This document shows positions 53,015-60,586 of a stretch of DNA of 64,000 nt, piece after piece. The DNA is taken from positions 1 through 64,000 of the forward strand of contig JADLDI010000077.1 of assembly GCA_020846745.1 (NCBI GenBank), in the 5' to 3' direction. Both the position numbers and the translations under genes were made by a program. The stretch comes from Bryobacterales bacterium. GTDB lineage: Bacteria; Acidobacteriota; Terriglobia; Bryobacterales; Bryobacteraceae. Each line of letters begins with the position of its first letter. The first letter of the stretch is position 1. The notes under the pieces were generated by a model. That model had not been told where the DNA came from and did not search any database. It saw only the letters and a list, made by a program, of their open reading frames with translations.

Positions 53015-54166
53015 TTACTGAGGCAGCCCGATATCCAGGCTCCAGCCTGGAATGTTCGCGGCGCGATCGCCGCTTCGTGGTGCGGTCAGGATGGCCTCGA
53101 CACCAGCCACCAACGTGATGGCTGTTAATTCGCCGGCGTTTGCGCCCACTGTGGAGGAGACCATGACGGCCTCGCCCGGTTTCAGTCCTCCGAGTTCGAT
53201 TTTGGGAAAGCGTTCCAGCATCTGCGCAGGATCGCCGCCTCCCGGCCCGCCCCGGAAACCGCCCCCAGCACTCGGGTTCGCGCCAGGTCCAGGTCCAGAT
53301 CCAGGGCCAGATCCACGGCCAGGGCCAAATGCAGGCCCCTGACCGTTATTGCCGGGCCGGTTCATACCGCCGCCGGCGCCCGGTCCCCCGCCGCTGATCA
53401 TCGCGGCAAGAAACGGAGGCAGTTGGCGAAGGTTTGTGTCTGGGGTTATCTTGACCAGCAGCTTGCGCTTCGCTTGTGGGTCGTCGAGCCTGAGTTGGTT
53501 GTTCGCCGTATCAACTGAAATTACCCGTCCAGCAATCATTTGAAAGGTGCCAAAGACAACGTCTTCGGCTTCGATCGCTGTGTTGTCGGCATTCTTCTCG
53601 CCCAGCGCGCGCAGTTGATCCTTCACCTGGATTTTGTCGATGGCCGAAGGCTTCGCGTCCGCAAACCGAACCGAATCCTCGGCATATCGCCGTATGGCCG
53701 CTTCGGGTTTGATCGTGACCACAACCTGGTGGTACCGCCGCGACTCAAGCGTAACTTTGCGGGCGGCCGGGTCGACGGCGGTGACCACCCCAAGCACTCC
53801 GCGCCGCAGCCACTCCTCCCGGTCGCGTTCGTGCTTTTTCGCAATTTCTTCCTTGCGGTTGACGATCAAAGAATTGGCGATCAGAGCTTTTTGTTCAGCC
53901 AGCAGATCGCCCCGGGCCAATACACGGTCGCCTACGATCAGGTCGCTCAGCGGAATCTTAATTCCTTTGGTGAGATTAGTTTCTCCGGGAGCCAGCTTGA
54001 TCACTACCGCGCGCTCGGACAGCTTCACTCCATACAAGTCGCCACGGTCTGTCTTCACCGAAAGTTCAGACGCGGCGGCATTGACGGCTGTGACGGTACC
54101 GAGGACGCGCGCCGGTGGAGCCTGCGCCATTAAGGTTGCCGTGACCGCCAGAACTAGATTTTTCAT
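53015..54166 (-). CDS. Secreted DUF5666-like protein with Gly/Pro-rich segment
   Basis: This 383-residue protein has a signal peptide (about 1-15). Three small beta-barrel-like units resembling DUF5666 follow: ARVLGTVTAVNAAASELSV (about 18-60), GVLGVVTAVDPAARKVTL (about 110-160) and AGRVISVDTANNQLRL (about 205-245). A Gly/Pro-rich segment (about 258-320, GPGRGSGPGSGPGPG) precedes a last beta unit. I place the start at ATG 54166, since residues upstream in the open frame are Arg-rich and lack a signal. Its low-complexity stretch parallels that of the receptor in the same operon. Function unknown. Confidence 0.72.
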   Translation of the reverse strand: MKNLVLAVTATLMAQAPPARVLGTVTAVNAAASELSVKTDRGDLYGVKLSERAVVIKLAPGETNLTKGIKIPLSDLIVGDRVLARGDLLAEQKALIANSLIVNRKEEIAKKHERDREEWLRRGVLGVVTAVDPAARKVTLESRRYHQVVVTIKPEAAIRRYAEDSVRFADAKPSAIDKIQVKDQLRALGEKNADNTAIEAEDVVFGTFQMIAGRVISVDTANNQLRLDDPQAKRKLLVKITPDTNLRQLPPFLAAMISGGGPGAGGGMNRPGNNGQGPAFGPGRGSGPGSGPGPGANPSAGGGFRGGPGGGDPAQMLERFPKIELGGLKPGEAVMVSSTVGANAGELTAITLVAGVEAILTAPRSGDRAANIPGWSLDIGLPQ

Positions 54167-54264
54167 CTGTCGAACGTAACGACGACGCGACCACCGGCCG
54201 CCGGCGTAAAGTTTTGTTAAACGGATATGGGTTCGAAACCAGCCTGCCCCAAATGAGTACGAGA

Positions 54265-56694
54265 TTAATACCTTGCCCGCGTCGACCGGCCCTGCGATTC
54301 TCCGCGCAACCACACGAACAGTGGAGCGTGCGGCGCTGGCGACGGCCAAGGCATGTGCAACCGCAACTGCTGCTTGAAGGCTTCGCCCGGGATCGGCGAC
54401 GGTAAGCCGGGCACCGCGACGCCGCTTGACGCATCCCATCCGGCTTTTTCAATCAATTCCAGGTCGCGGCCCGTGAGCACGCCCACATAGAGGTTTTCGC
54501 CTGCCTTTTCGTCGGACAAGCGAAAGCTCTCAATCCGGGGAGTCCGGATCACCGTGCCTAACAGGTACGGGTCCGACACCCCATCCCCGTTCTCCACGGT
54601 GACGAACAGTTTACAGCCGCCTGGCCAGCGGCCCGGGTCAAACGACAGAAAGTAGCTTCCCGCCTGAACCGATTCGAGCTTCACACCTTCTGTCGTGCTA
54701 CCGGTCGCCGTACGGACGGCGCTGGCCGTCATGTTCTCGCAGGACAGGTTTGCCGCGGCGGAAGATCCGCCGTGTTCCACGGTCATCATGACGCTTGCAA
54801 ACAACCCCGCCGGCAGTTCTCCCTGCCGGACCTCAATTGGCAGTTCCGCCGCTTGCGACACCGTGGCGCTGACGACCTTGGGCCGCGGCCCAGCCACCTG
54901 CAAAGCACGCGGGATGACGAGCGGGGCGGCATACCCTTCTACGGTCATTCGCAGATCGTAAGTATCACCCTGCTTCACTTCGCCGCCCTTCACCCTTCCA
55001 CTCAGCCGCCCGCCGCGGTCGTGTTTCAGACTGATCTCGAACCCATCCGCTGTCAGCGACTGCAGGGCTGCCAGGTCGCGGCCCTCAATGCTAACCGTAT
55101 GCTCTGTGTCGCCGGCATGAAGCAGAAGCGGAAGCTTCGTCAGTTGGGGTGGTTCTTTCAGAATTCTCAAGCCGACCGGACGAGGCTTGCCATCGGTCTG
55201 CACGATCTGCAATTGATACTGGCCGGCGGCAAGCTGAGCGGTGTCGATTTCCATTTCAATGGCCGGCTGCGGCCCATTTCGCGGACCCGCGGCGAGCATG
55301 AAAGGAATGTTCACAGGAACTCCATACCGGTCTCCCTGGCGAACAAGCGAGATTTTCTCGACAAACTCGAAATCCGCCCCTTCCAACGTGATCACTTGCT
55401 TGCCGCTGAACTGTCGCAGGCGGTTCTGCGATTCCGCGGTTGGCCGGACTGCGGACAGGTCTGAAATCTCGCGGACGACAATCTGGCCCGTGGCCTCAAA
55501 ATGGTCCCAATCCCAATCGGCTGCCAGCGTATAGGATCCGGGTTTCAGGTCTGCGCCCGCCATGTCCAACTCAAGGCTTTTCTTATCCTGGATCGCCGCG
55601 ACGGACACAGGGAATTCCGCGCCCTCCCCATTTTTGAGCTTCCAGTTCCGGGCGCGAGCGATGAGCGGCCAACCTTCGCCCGGCACGCGAACGCCGACGA
55701 GAGTTCGAACGCCCCTCGGCACGTTGTTTGGCTTGTCGATTACGATCGCGGGCGGCGTCGGGCCGGGCACCCGAAACGCCCACAGATACGCCAACCGAGT
55801 CCTGCCTTGCGAGGACTCGCGCTTTCCACACAGTGTGGTGGCGCCTTCTGTCGGCTGGGCGTACATGGACCGGAAATCGCTGTTCGGAAACAGGATCGTC
55901 TTCATGTTCAGCGCCATCGCGGTGCTGCCCGCGGCCAAACCGACGGTACTGCCGAAAAACATTCCAGCCACGATGGTCGCTAGTCCCGCCGTTTGGCTGA
56001 CCCGGGCGGACCCGGTGGGCGAGATCGGGTCATAGGCCGACAGCGCCGGGTTGAGGCTCCGAATCACGCTGAGTGTTTGCTGGTCTAAAGGCGCGGTGCG
56101 GTCTACGCGATTGTTGATGCCGTAGTTTCTCGCGAAACCTTGCAACGCGGCGTTCAGGTTCTCGCTCGGACCTTCGCGTTCGTAGCTGTTTAAGGCATTT
56201 AGCAGCGCTTCCGTTTGGGCTGTTTTCTCCGCATAATTGGCCAGTTGCGCGATCAATTCCTCGTCGCGCCCGAGGAATCCTTTTACCTTTCCCGTGCTGA
56301 TGCCGTTCGGTCCGTAGACGAACACGGCCAGCGATGCAGGAAACGGTACTTTCCACTCGGCAGTAGCATCCGCATCCTGAGGATCGAGAACAACGAACCC
56401 GTACTTTTCATCCGGCAGCGGATTTTTGGCCACGAGGACGATGGTTACTTTTCCGGTGCGCTTCTCTTTTCCTCGCAAGGCCGGGGCATAGAAGATTGTG
56501 TCGCCCTCGTCGATCTTGTTCACCTGGCTGAGCGGCAACATCGAGGTACCCTCCGCGCGGCGCAGATTCAGGTGGACACTACCGATCGGCATTCCCGCTG
56601 GACAACTCAACAGTGCGGCATCCGCGGTTGACGCCCACAGCAATAACACGGCCGAAAGAGCGAAGCGGTCCAAAGGAAGAGCGAAGCGTTCCAA
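54265..56694 (-). CDS. Large secreted protein of unknown function
   Basis: This 809-residue protein starts at TTG 56694 (TTG and GTG options follow at codons 8 and 16) and has a signal peptide (about 1-27, cut near STADA). An N-terminal domain (about 28-125) is followed by a helical stretch with a hydrophobic segment around 235-265 (TIVAGMFFGSTVGLAAGS). At least four beta-sandwich, Ig/IPT-like repeats span about 310-760 (e.g. KQVITLEGADFEFVEKISLV, HTVSIEGRDLAALQSLTA). It heads the three-gene operon ending in the receptor, so an envelope or surface role is likely. No known family is recognised. The first codons contain an in-frame 21-bp duplication. Confidence 0.7.
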   Translation of the reverse strand: MERFALPLDRFALSAVLLLWASTADAALLSCPAGMPIGSVHLNLRRAEGTSMLPLSQVNKIDEGDTIFYAPALRGKEKRTGKVTIVLVAKNPLPDEKYGFVVLDPQDADATAEWKVPFPASLAVFVYGPNGISTGKVKGFLGRDEELIAQLANYAEKTAQTEALLNALNSYEREGPSENLNAALQGFARNYGINNRVDRTAPLDQQTLSVIRSLNPALSAYDPISPTGSARVSQTAGLATIVAGMFFGSTVGLAAGSTAMALNMKTILFPNSDFRSMYAQPTEGATTLCGKRESSQGRTRLAYLWAFRVPGPTPPAIVIDKPNNVPRGVRTLVGVRVPGEGWPLIARARNWKLKNGEGAEFPVSVAAIQDKKSLELDMAGADLKPGSYTLAADWDWDHFEATGQIVVREISDLSAVRPTAESQNRLRQFSGKQVITLEGADFEFVEKISLVRQGDRYGVPVNIPFMLAAGPRNGPQPAIEMEIDTAQLAAGQYQLQIVQTDGKPRPVGLRILKEPPQLTKLPLLLHAGDTEHTVSIEGRDLAALQSLTADGFEISLKHDRGGRLSGRVKGGEVKQGDTYDLRMTVEGYAAPLVIPRALQVAGPRPKVVSATVSQAAELPIEVRQGELPAGLFASVMMTVEHGGSSAAANLSCENMTASAVRTATGSTTEGVKLESVQAGSYFLSFDPGRWPGGCKLFVTVENGDGVSDPYLLGTVIRTPRIESFRLSDEKAGENLYVGVLTGRDLELIEKAGWDASSGVAVPGLPSPIPGEAFKQQLRLHMPWPSPAPHAPLFVWLRGESQGRSTRARY

Positions 56695-56698
56695 AGTA
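56657..56698. repeat. In-frame 21-bp tandem duplication at a gene start
   Basis: Two consecutive 21-bp units (AGAGCGAAGCGGTCCAAAGG and one further base, then the same with one base changed) encode the repeated ERFALPL/DRFALSA at the N-terminus of the 809-residue protein. Because the period is seven codons the frame is kept. It makes the true start uncertain. Confidence 0.6.
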
Positions 56699-56719
56699 GT
56701 ATTCTATCGGACGGTCCCC

Positions 56720-56818
56720 ATGCTCAGCCTGTTTCGCCGCATTGCCCTTTTAATTGTTGTGGTGGCGCATTCGTCGCTATTTGCCGCAGCATATCGCGCG
56801 CGGCTGGTCTACGGCTAG
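56720..56818 (+). CDS. Possible small membrane or secreted peptide
   Basis: A 32-residue frame from ATG 56720 to TAG has a basic start (MLSLFRR), a hydrophobic core (IALLIVVVAHSSLFAAA) and a short basic tail. It ends 1 bp before the convergent pheA stop. No Shine-Dalgarno is seen. It resembles a single membrane helix or signal peptide; it could be chance. Confidence 0.25.
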   Translation: MLSLFRRIALLIVVVAHSSLFAAAYRARLVYG

Positions 56819-56819
56819 T

Positions 56820-57689
56820 CTAACTCCAGCGCGGGTAACAGCCGAGAACGCGAAGCATGTCCGCCACTTCCTGCAAGTGGCTCAAAGCGTTCACCACCCG
56901 CGGCTCGGATGTGTGGCCGAGAAAGTCGAGATAAAACAGGTATTCCCACGGTTTGCCGCGCAGCGGACGCGACTCGATCTTCGTCAAACTGATGTCCCGG
57001 AGAGCGAATGCCGACAAAGCCCGAAACAGGGCGCCGGACACATTGCGGGTGCTGAATACAAGCGAGGTCTTGTATCCCTTAGACCCGGCAGGCCGCTCGA
57101 CGGCTTCGCGCTGAAGCAGGACGAACCGGGTGAAGTTCTGGCGATCGTCTTCGATGGACCTTTTCAGGATGCGGCAGCCGTAGAGCGACGCCGCGAGCGA
57201 GGAGGCGATGGCGGCGGCGCCTTCTAGTTGCTCTTCAGCGATCATTTTCACGCTGCCGGCCGTGTCATAAAACGGCACCTTCTCGAACTGCGGATTGGAA
57301 CGGAAGAAGTCCAGACATTGGTTAAGCGCGACTGGGTGCGAAAACACGCGTCGGACCTTCGCCGGCGTCGTTCCTCTGCAAGCGATGAGGTTGTGGACAA
57401 TGCGAACACTGGTTTCGGCAACGATTGGCAGTTCGAACCGAAGCAAGTGGTCGTAGTTCTCATGAACCAACCCATGCAGGGTGTTCTCGACGGGGATCAT
57501 CGCAGCATCCACCTTGCCTTCCGCAACCGCGCGAAACACCAATTCAAACTGGGGGCAAGGGACAGCCTCGGCCTTATCGCCCAATAGCTGCGCAATCGCC
57601 ATATGGGAAAAAGCCCCGCGCTCACCCTGGAACGCAACACGCCGGGGCGAAATTGGGTTCGTTTTGGAAGTTGCCGTCGATCTTGCCAT
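56820..57689 (-). CDS. pheA: Prephenate dehydratase
   Basis: This 289-residue protein converts prephenate to phenylpyruvate in phenylalanine synthesis. The catalytic domain (about 15-190) shows VAFQGERGAFSHMA, VENTLHGLVHENYDHLL and the TRF motif in NFTRFVLLQ. A C-terminal ACT domain (about 205-285, with ESRPLRGKPWEYLFYLDF) is the phenylalanine feedback site. There is no chorismate mutase domain. I start it at ATG 57689, 2 bp after the ubiX stop; a GTG at 57719 would add ten residues and overlap ubiX. It is in an operon with ubiX. Confidence 0.92.
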   Translation of the reverse strand: MARSTATSKTNPISPRRVAFQGERGAFSHMAIAQLLGDKAEAVPCPQFELVFRAVAEGKVDAAMIPVENTLHGLVHENYDHLLRFELPIVAETSVRIVHNLIACRGTTPAKVRRVFSHPVALNQCLDFFRSNPQFEKVPFYDTAGSVKMIAEEQLEGAAAIASSLAASLYGCRILKRSIEDDRQNFTRFVLLQREAVERPAGSKGYKTSLVFSTRNVSGALFRALSAFALRDISLTKIESRPLRGKPWEYLFYLDFLGHTSEPRVVNALSHLQEVADMLRVLGCYPRWS

Positions 57690-57691
57690 TT

Positions 57692-58264
57692 TTAGGTGTT
57701 TGCGGGAGCCGGATCCCACCGCTGTGCTCCGAGCGCCGGTGTTCCCAGCAAATCGAGAATTCTATCAACACTGTGGTCGACGATATCACCCACTGTCTTC
57801 GGATGGTGGTAGAACCCGGGGATTGGAGGGGCTACGATTGCACCCATTTCCGCTAACGCCGTCATCGTCCGCAGATGTCCCAAATGAAAGGGCGTTTCGC
57901 GTACCATCAGGATCAGTTTGCGCTTTTCTTTCAGGATGACATCCGCGGCGCGAACCAGCAGGTTGGAGGAAATGCCATGCGCGATGGCCGACATGGTGTG
58001 GATGGAACAGGGCGCCACCACCATCGCGTGAGTACTATAAGACCCAGAGGCTAGCCGCGCTCCGATCTCCTCGTTGGAGTAAGCGTAGTGGGCGAGTTTC
58101 TTGAGGTCCGCCGCGAGCAACCCCATCTCCAGATAAGCTGTCTTCTCCCCTGAGCGGGAGAGGATAAGGTGAGTTTCCACCTGCGGTTGGAGGCTCAGCT
58201 TTTCGAGCAAGCGGACGCCGTAAACGGTGCCGCTGGCGCCGGAGATCCCGACGACAATTTTCAA
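57692..58264 (-). CDS. ubiX: Flavin prenyltransferase UbiX
   Basis: This 190-residue protein is of normal length for UbiX/Pad1. The flavin-binding GISGASGTVYG (7-17), APCSIHTMSAIAHG and MVRETPFH motifs are present. It prenylates FMN to make the cofactor of UbiD-type decarboxylases; no ubiD is in the window. It is co-transcribed with pheA and divergent from the HTH regulator, with a perfect palindrome between them. Confidence 0.92.
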   Translation of the reverse strand: MKIVVGISGASGTVYGVRLLEKLSLQPQVETHLILSRSGEKTAYLEMGLLAADLKKLAHYAYSNEEIGARLASGSYSTHAMVVAPCSIHTMSAIAHGISSNLLVRAADVILKEKRKLILMVRETPFHLGHLRTMTALAEMGAIVAPPIPGFYHHPKTVGDIVDHSVDRILDLLGTPALGAQRWDPAPANT

Positions 58265-58286
58265 AATTGGCCTCCTCGGGAAAATC

Positions 58287-58306
58287 TTGTTCTGTTTTCA
58301 GAACAA
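58287..58306. promoter_or_regulatory. Perfect palindrome, candidate operator of the HTH/S24-like regulator
   Basis: TTGTTCTG-TTTT-CAGAACAA has 8-bp perfect arms around a 4-bp A/T spacer. It lies 22 bp upstream of the ubiX ATG and about 18 bp before the -35 of the regulator gene. A half-site, CTGTTCTGAA, recurs at 59741-59750 upstream of the peptide locus. The GTTC...GAAC pattern is similar in style to LexA/CI-type operators. Confidence 0.55.
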
Positions 58307-58324
58307 AAATCCAAAATACGCAGG

Positions 58325-58354
58325 TTGCTCCAGGTCATACTCGCTCGCTATAAT
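58325..58354 (+). promoter_or_regulatory. Sigma-70-like promoter of the HTH/S24-like regulator
   Basis: TTGCTC (58325-58330) and a perfect TATAAT (58349-58354) are spaced 18 bp apart. The expected transcription start is about 20 nt before the ATG at 58381. This is the best -10 match in the window. Confidence 0.6.
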
Positions 58355-58380
58355 TCTGGCTCAGGCGGTCCCCCTCAGGA

Positions 58381-59232
58381 ATGGACCCACGTGAAACCGC
58401 TAACAGCCGCCAGTTCGTCACCTTCTCCGAGAAGCGACCTCTCGAAGATGCGGGACAACGGCTAAAAAGGGTACGCGAACGCCTGGGCCTCCGCTATCGC
58501 GAAGTCGAGCAAGCCAGTCTCAGTATCGCACAGCGCCGTCAAAACGATGAGTTCGCTATTGCACTGAGCCGCCTGGCCGACATTGAAAACAAGGGCACCG
58601 TTCCGACGATCTACAGGCTCTACAGTCTGTGCGCCATCTATAGGCTGGATTTCGTGGAAGTGCTGCAATGGTACGGAGTAGACGTTTCGGACCTCCCGTC
58701 AGAAGCTTCACGCATAGAACTAGAGAGCACCCATGTACTAAACTTCGCAACCAGTGGCCATGGTTCGATCGCAGTACCGCTGGCGCTCGATCCCGGCCTC
58801 GACCTGCGGCGCACCACTCACCTGAGCCGGTTGATTCAGCGCTGGGGGACGCTGCCCCTGATGCTTCTGAATGGGATCGATCCCAGGAGCCATCGGTATG
58901 GATTTATCGGGACGGAGGATTGGTCGATGTATCCGCTGCTCAGTCCAGGATCGCTGGTGATGATCGATGAAACAAAGCGGAAGATTGCTGCCCAAAGCTG
59001 GAACACGGAGTTCGAACGGCCTATCTTTTTCTTCGAACACCGGGACGGATACGCCTGCAGCTGGTGCACGTTACAGCCGGGTCAGGTAATCTTACAGCCG
59101 CACCCAGCGTCGATGGCCGCATCGCAGATATTTGCATATCCGAATGAAATCGATATCATCGGCCAGGTGACGGGCGTCGCTATGCGTCTTGATCAGGGCC
59201 GCAAACGCCGAGTTCGTTCCGCAGGACCGTAA
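58381..59232 (+). CDS. HTH transcriptional regulator with S24/LexA-like C-terminal domain
   Basis: This 283-residue protein has an XRE-like helix-turn-helix region at about 20-95 (LKRVRERLGLRYREVEQ ... LADIENKGTVPTIYRL). The C-terminal domain (about 165-265) resembles S24 peptidases: GTEDWSMYPLLSPGSLVMID places Ser182-Met183 where LexA/CI proteins have the nucleophile. The partner lysine position is not evident; that strand reads YACSWCTLQPG instead, with a CxxC pair (Cys226, Cys229). So self-cleavage is doubtful and the domain may be a sensor. Its 3' end overlaps the convergent 147-residue gene by 53 bp. It probably controls its own gene, ubiX or the peptide locus (inference). Confidence 0.72.
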   Translation: MDPRETANSRQFVTFSEKRPLEDAGQRLKRVRERLGLRYREVEQASLSIAQRRQNDEFAIALSRLADIENKGTVPTIYRLYSLCAIYRLDFVEVLQWYGVDVSDLPSEASRIELESTHVLNFATSGHGSIAVPLALDPGLDLRRTTHLSRLIQRWGTLPLMLLNGIDPRSHRYGFIGTEDWSMYPLLSPGSLVMIDETKRKIAAQSWNTEFERPIFFFEHRDGYACSWCTLQPGQVILQPHPASMAASQIFAYPNEIDIIGQVTGVAMRLDQGRKRRVRSAGP

Positions 59233-59623
59233 GCAACATTTCTAAGTCCGCCAGGAACAGGAGCCGATCGGTTCCGCGTGCACTGGCGGGAAGAAAGTTC
59301 CGGTACGGCATCAACCGCAACCAAGTCTCGATGATTGTCGTGCGATCGGTTGCAATGGATGCCAGGTAGAGGTCAAGGTCAGCTTTCTGGTACTCCAGTT
59401 TAAACTGCAACCAATCCCGGAAAGACTTCTCATGGCTCTCCCGGAGGGTTCTATTCGCGTCTTCTTCGCCAAAGACAAGCGTGAGGCCGTGATGTTCGTA
59501 ACGGCCGGTATTGGAGTTGCGGAGGGATGCGAGGTACACCAGACGGCCAAATACTGATGGAATATGACACAACGTGTGTCGCCAGAGATCGGCTGCGGCA
59601 CCCCGCGGTAGCTCACGCGACAT
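59180..59623 (-). CDS. Conserved-looking protein of unknown function
   Basis: This is a 147-residue, mostly helical soluble protein with no signal peptide. Recognisable stretches are LWRHTLCHIPSVFGRLVYLASL, a SFRDWLQF segment, and LFLADLEMLLTVLRNEL near the C-terminus. The start at ATG 59623 is preferred because AGGTGA lies 5 nt upstream; GTG 59632 and ATG 59629 are alternatives. It faces the regulator gene and shares 53 bp with its 3' end. I do not recognise the family. Confidence 0.6.
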   Translation of the reverse strand: MSRELPRGAAADLWRHTLCHIPSVFGRLVYLASLRNSNTGRYEHHGLTLVFGEEDANRTLRESHEKSFRDWLQFKLEYQKADLDLYLASIATDRTTIIETWLRLMPYRNFLPASARGTDRLLFLADLEMLLTVLRNELGVCGPDQDA

Positions 59624-59767
59624 GTGCATCACCTGCGCATGCTCCGAAACAGTACTCCTGCATTGTAGTACAAATTACGCTACCGGAAACCCGGGCAATT
59701 CACTGATAGGTGTGTTCCGCACTTTGCTGCACTTTTGATGCTGTTCTGAATCTCGAAAATGTCTGAT

Positions 59768-59795
59768 TTGTTAGCGGAGTTTCGGTTTTTATTTT
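59768..59795 (+). promoter_or_regulatory. Candidate promoter of the small-peptide locus
   Basis: TTGTTA (59768-59773) and TATTTT (59790-59795) are 16 bp apart in an unusually A/T-rich stretch of this GC-rich genome. The half-palindrome CTGTTCTGAA (59741-59750) lies just upstream. TTGTA-G-TACAA (59663-59673) is another small dyad in the same gap, closer to the divergent 147-residue gene. Confidence 0.4.
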
Positions 59796-59849
59796 AGTAC
59801 TCTTAGTGACGTCTTACAGGTTTTGCCTTAGAGGAGACAACAAAGAAGT

Positions 59850-59948
59850 ATGGCAAAGCGTCCAACCCCACTCGGAAACCCACGCTGTTCGATTTGTAGT
59901 GCGCTGCACCATTTAGCGCGCCAGGAATTCCACAAAGTTAGATCCTAG
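59850..59948 (+). CDS. Micro-ORF, 32 residues, with CxxC
   Basis: A 32-residue frame from ATG 59850 to TAG 59946-59948. GAGGAGA lies 12 nt upstream. The peptide is basic, has no signal peptide, and contains NPRCSICSALHHLARQ, i.e. a CxxC pair followed by two histidines. This could bind a metal or form a disulfide. It is the first translatable frame after the A/T-rich promoter-like region and lies 350 bp before the secreted peptide genes. No family is recognised. Confidence 0.5.
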   Translation: MAKRPTPLGNPRCSICSALHHLARQEFHKVRS

Positions 59949-60298
59949 TGCGCGACCGGCCAAACTGATACGGCCAAACGGTACATACTAATGCTGAACC
60001 GGTTAATTGAGTCCCGTACTCTGCGATTGTCCGTGCTGTGTTGCCATTCACACAGCCGCTCGCCAGTTGTCGGACGCAGGAGCTTTCTTCGCGTCCCGGG
60101 CCGCGAGCACTTACGACGGTTGCCGGCGCCCTTTTGTCCGTAAAGCCCTATTCGCAAGGAATGCAATTTGTATGCGCAGCTTCGTGTCCGCAGTTCTGGT
60201 CGTGTATCCGGGACCGATCGTTGCCAACGCGTAAAGCGGTCGAGTCTCCATGTATTGCTTGTTCGACGTTAACAGTCTAGTTGAAAGGAAACCTTATC
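59949..60298. other. Gap between the micro-ORF and the peptide array
   Basis: No convincing gene is seen in these 350 bp. The direct repeat CGGCCAAAC occurs twice near 59957-59980. A 20-residue frame at 60172-60234 (MRSFVSAVLVVYPGPIVANA) has AAGGA 11 nt upstream and looks like a signal peptide without a mature part; it may be a decayed relative or chance. The end carries the GAAAGGAA Shine-Dalgarno of the first peptide gene. Confidence 0.4.
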
Positions 60299-60421
60299 AT
60301 GCTTAAGAAACTGATTCTTGCCGCTCTCTTAGCCCTTCAGATTGGCGCAGTCGCCACGTCCGCCAGCGCGGAATCTCCCTGGCCGCTGTGCTTCCCCTGC
60401 CCCGACGGCGTTCGCCGCTAA
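60299..60421 (+). CDS. Secreted CFPC peptide, copy 1
   Basis: This is a 40-residue preprotein. It has a lysine-containing start (MLKKLILAALLALQ), a hydrophobic core and a signal-peptidase site ASA|ES after residue 24. It leaves the predicted mature peptide ESPWPLCFPCPDGVRR. The two cysteines (31 and 34) are a CxxC pair that could form a tight disulfide or bind metal. GAAAGGAAA lies 7 nt before the ATG. It differs from copy 2 in one residue (Leu2 versus Phe2) and eight synonymous codons. The mature part is identical. Possible roles are a signal, a bacteriocin-like peptide, a metal- or thiol-active peptide, or a type I toxin; the sequence does not decide. Confidence 0.8.
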   Translation: MLKKLILAALLALQIGAVATSASAESPWPLCFPCPDGVRR

Positions 60422-60442
60422 TTCAGAAAGGAAATGATCACC

Positions 60443-60565
60443 ATGTTCAAAAAGCTTATTCTTGCCGCTCTCTTAGCTCTCCAGATTGGCGCAGTCGCCA
60501 CGTCCGCCAGTGCGGAATCTCCCTGGCCCCTGTGCTTCCCCTGCCCTGACGGCGTTCGCCGCTAA
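60443..60565 (+). CDS. Secreted CFPC peptide, copy 2
   Basis: This 40-residue preprotein begins MFKKLILAALLALQ, with the same signal peptide and the same mature ESPWPLCFPCPDGVRR as copy 1. GAAAGGAAA lies 8 nt before ATG 60443; an in-frame ATG at 60434 sits directly against the Shine-Dalgarno and is unlikely to be used. Exactly 21 bp separate it from the previous stop codon, so the copies are probably on one transcript. Compared with copy 3 all five codon differences in the coding part are synonymous. Confidence 0.8.
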   Translation: MFKKLILAALLALQIGAVATSASAESPWPLCFPCPDGVRR

Positions 60566-60586
60566 TTCAGAAAGGAAATGATCACC

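Noticed and set aside
60007..60280. Two overlapping Cys-containing frames (from 60007 and 60038) before the peptide array
   Set aside because: They compete with each other in different frames, the better start (60161) has its Shine-Dalgarno directly against the ATG, and they show no similarity to the CFPC peptides.
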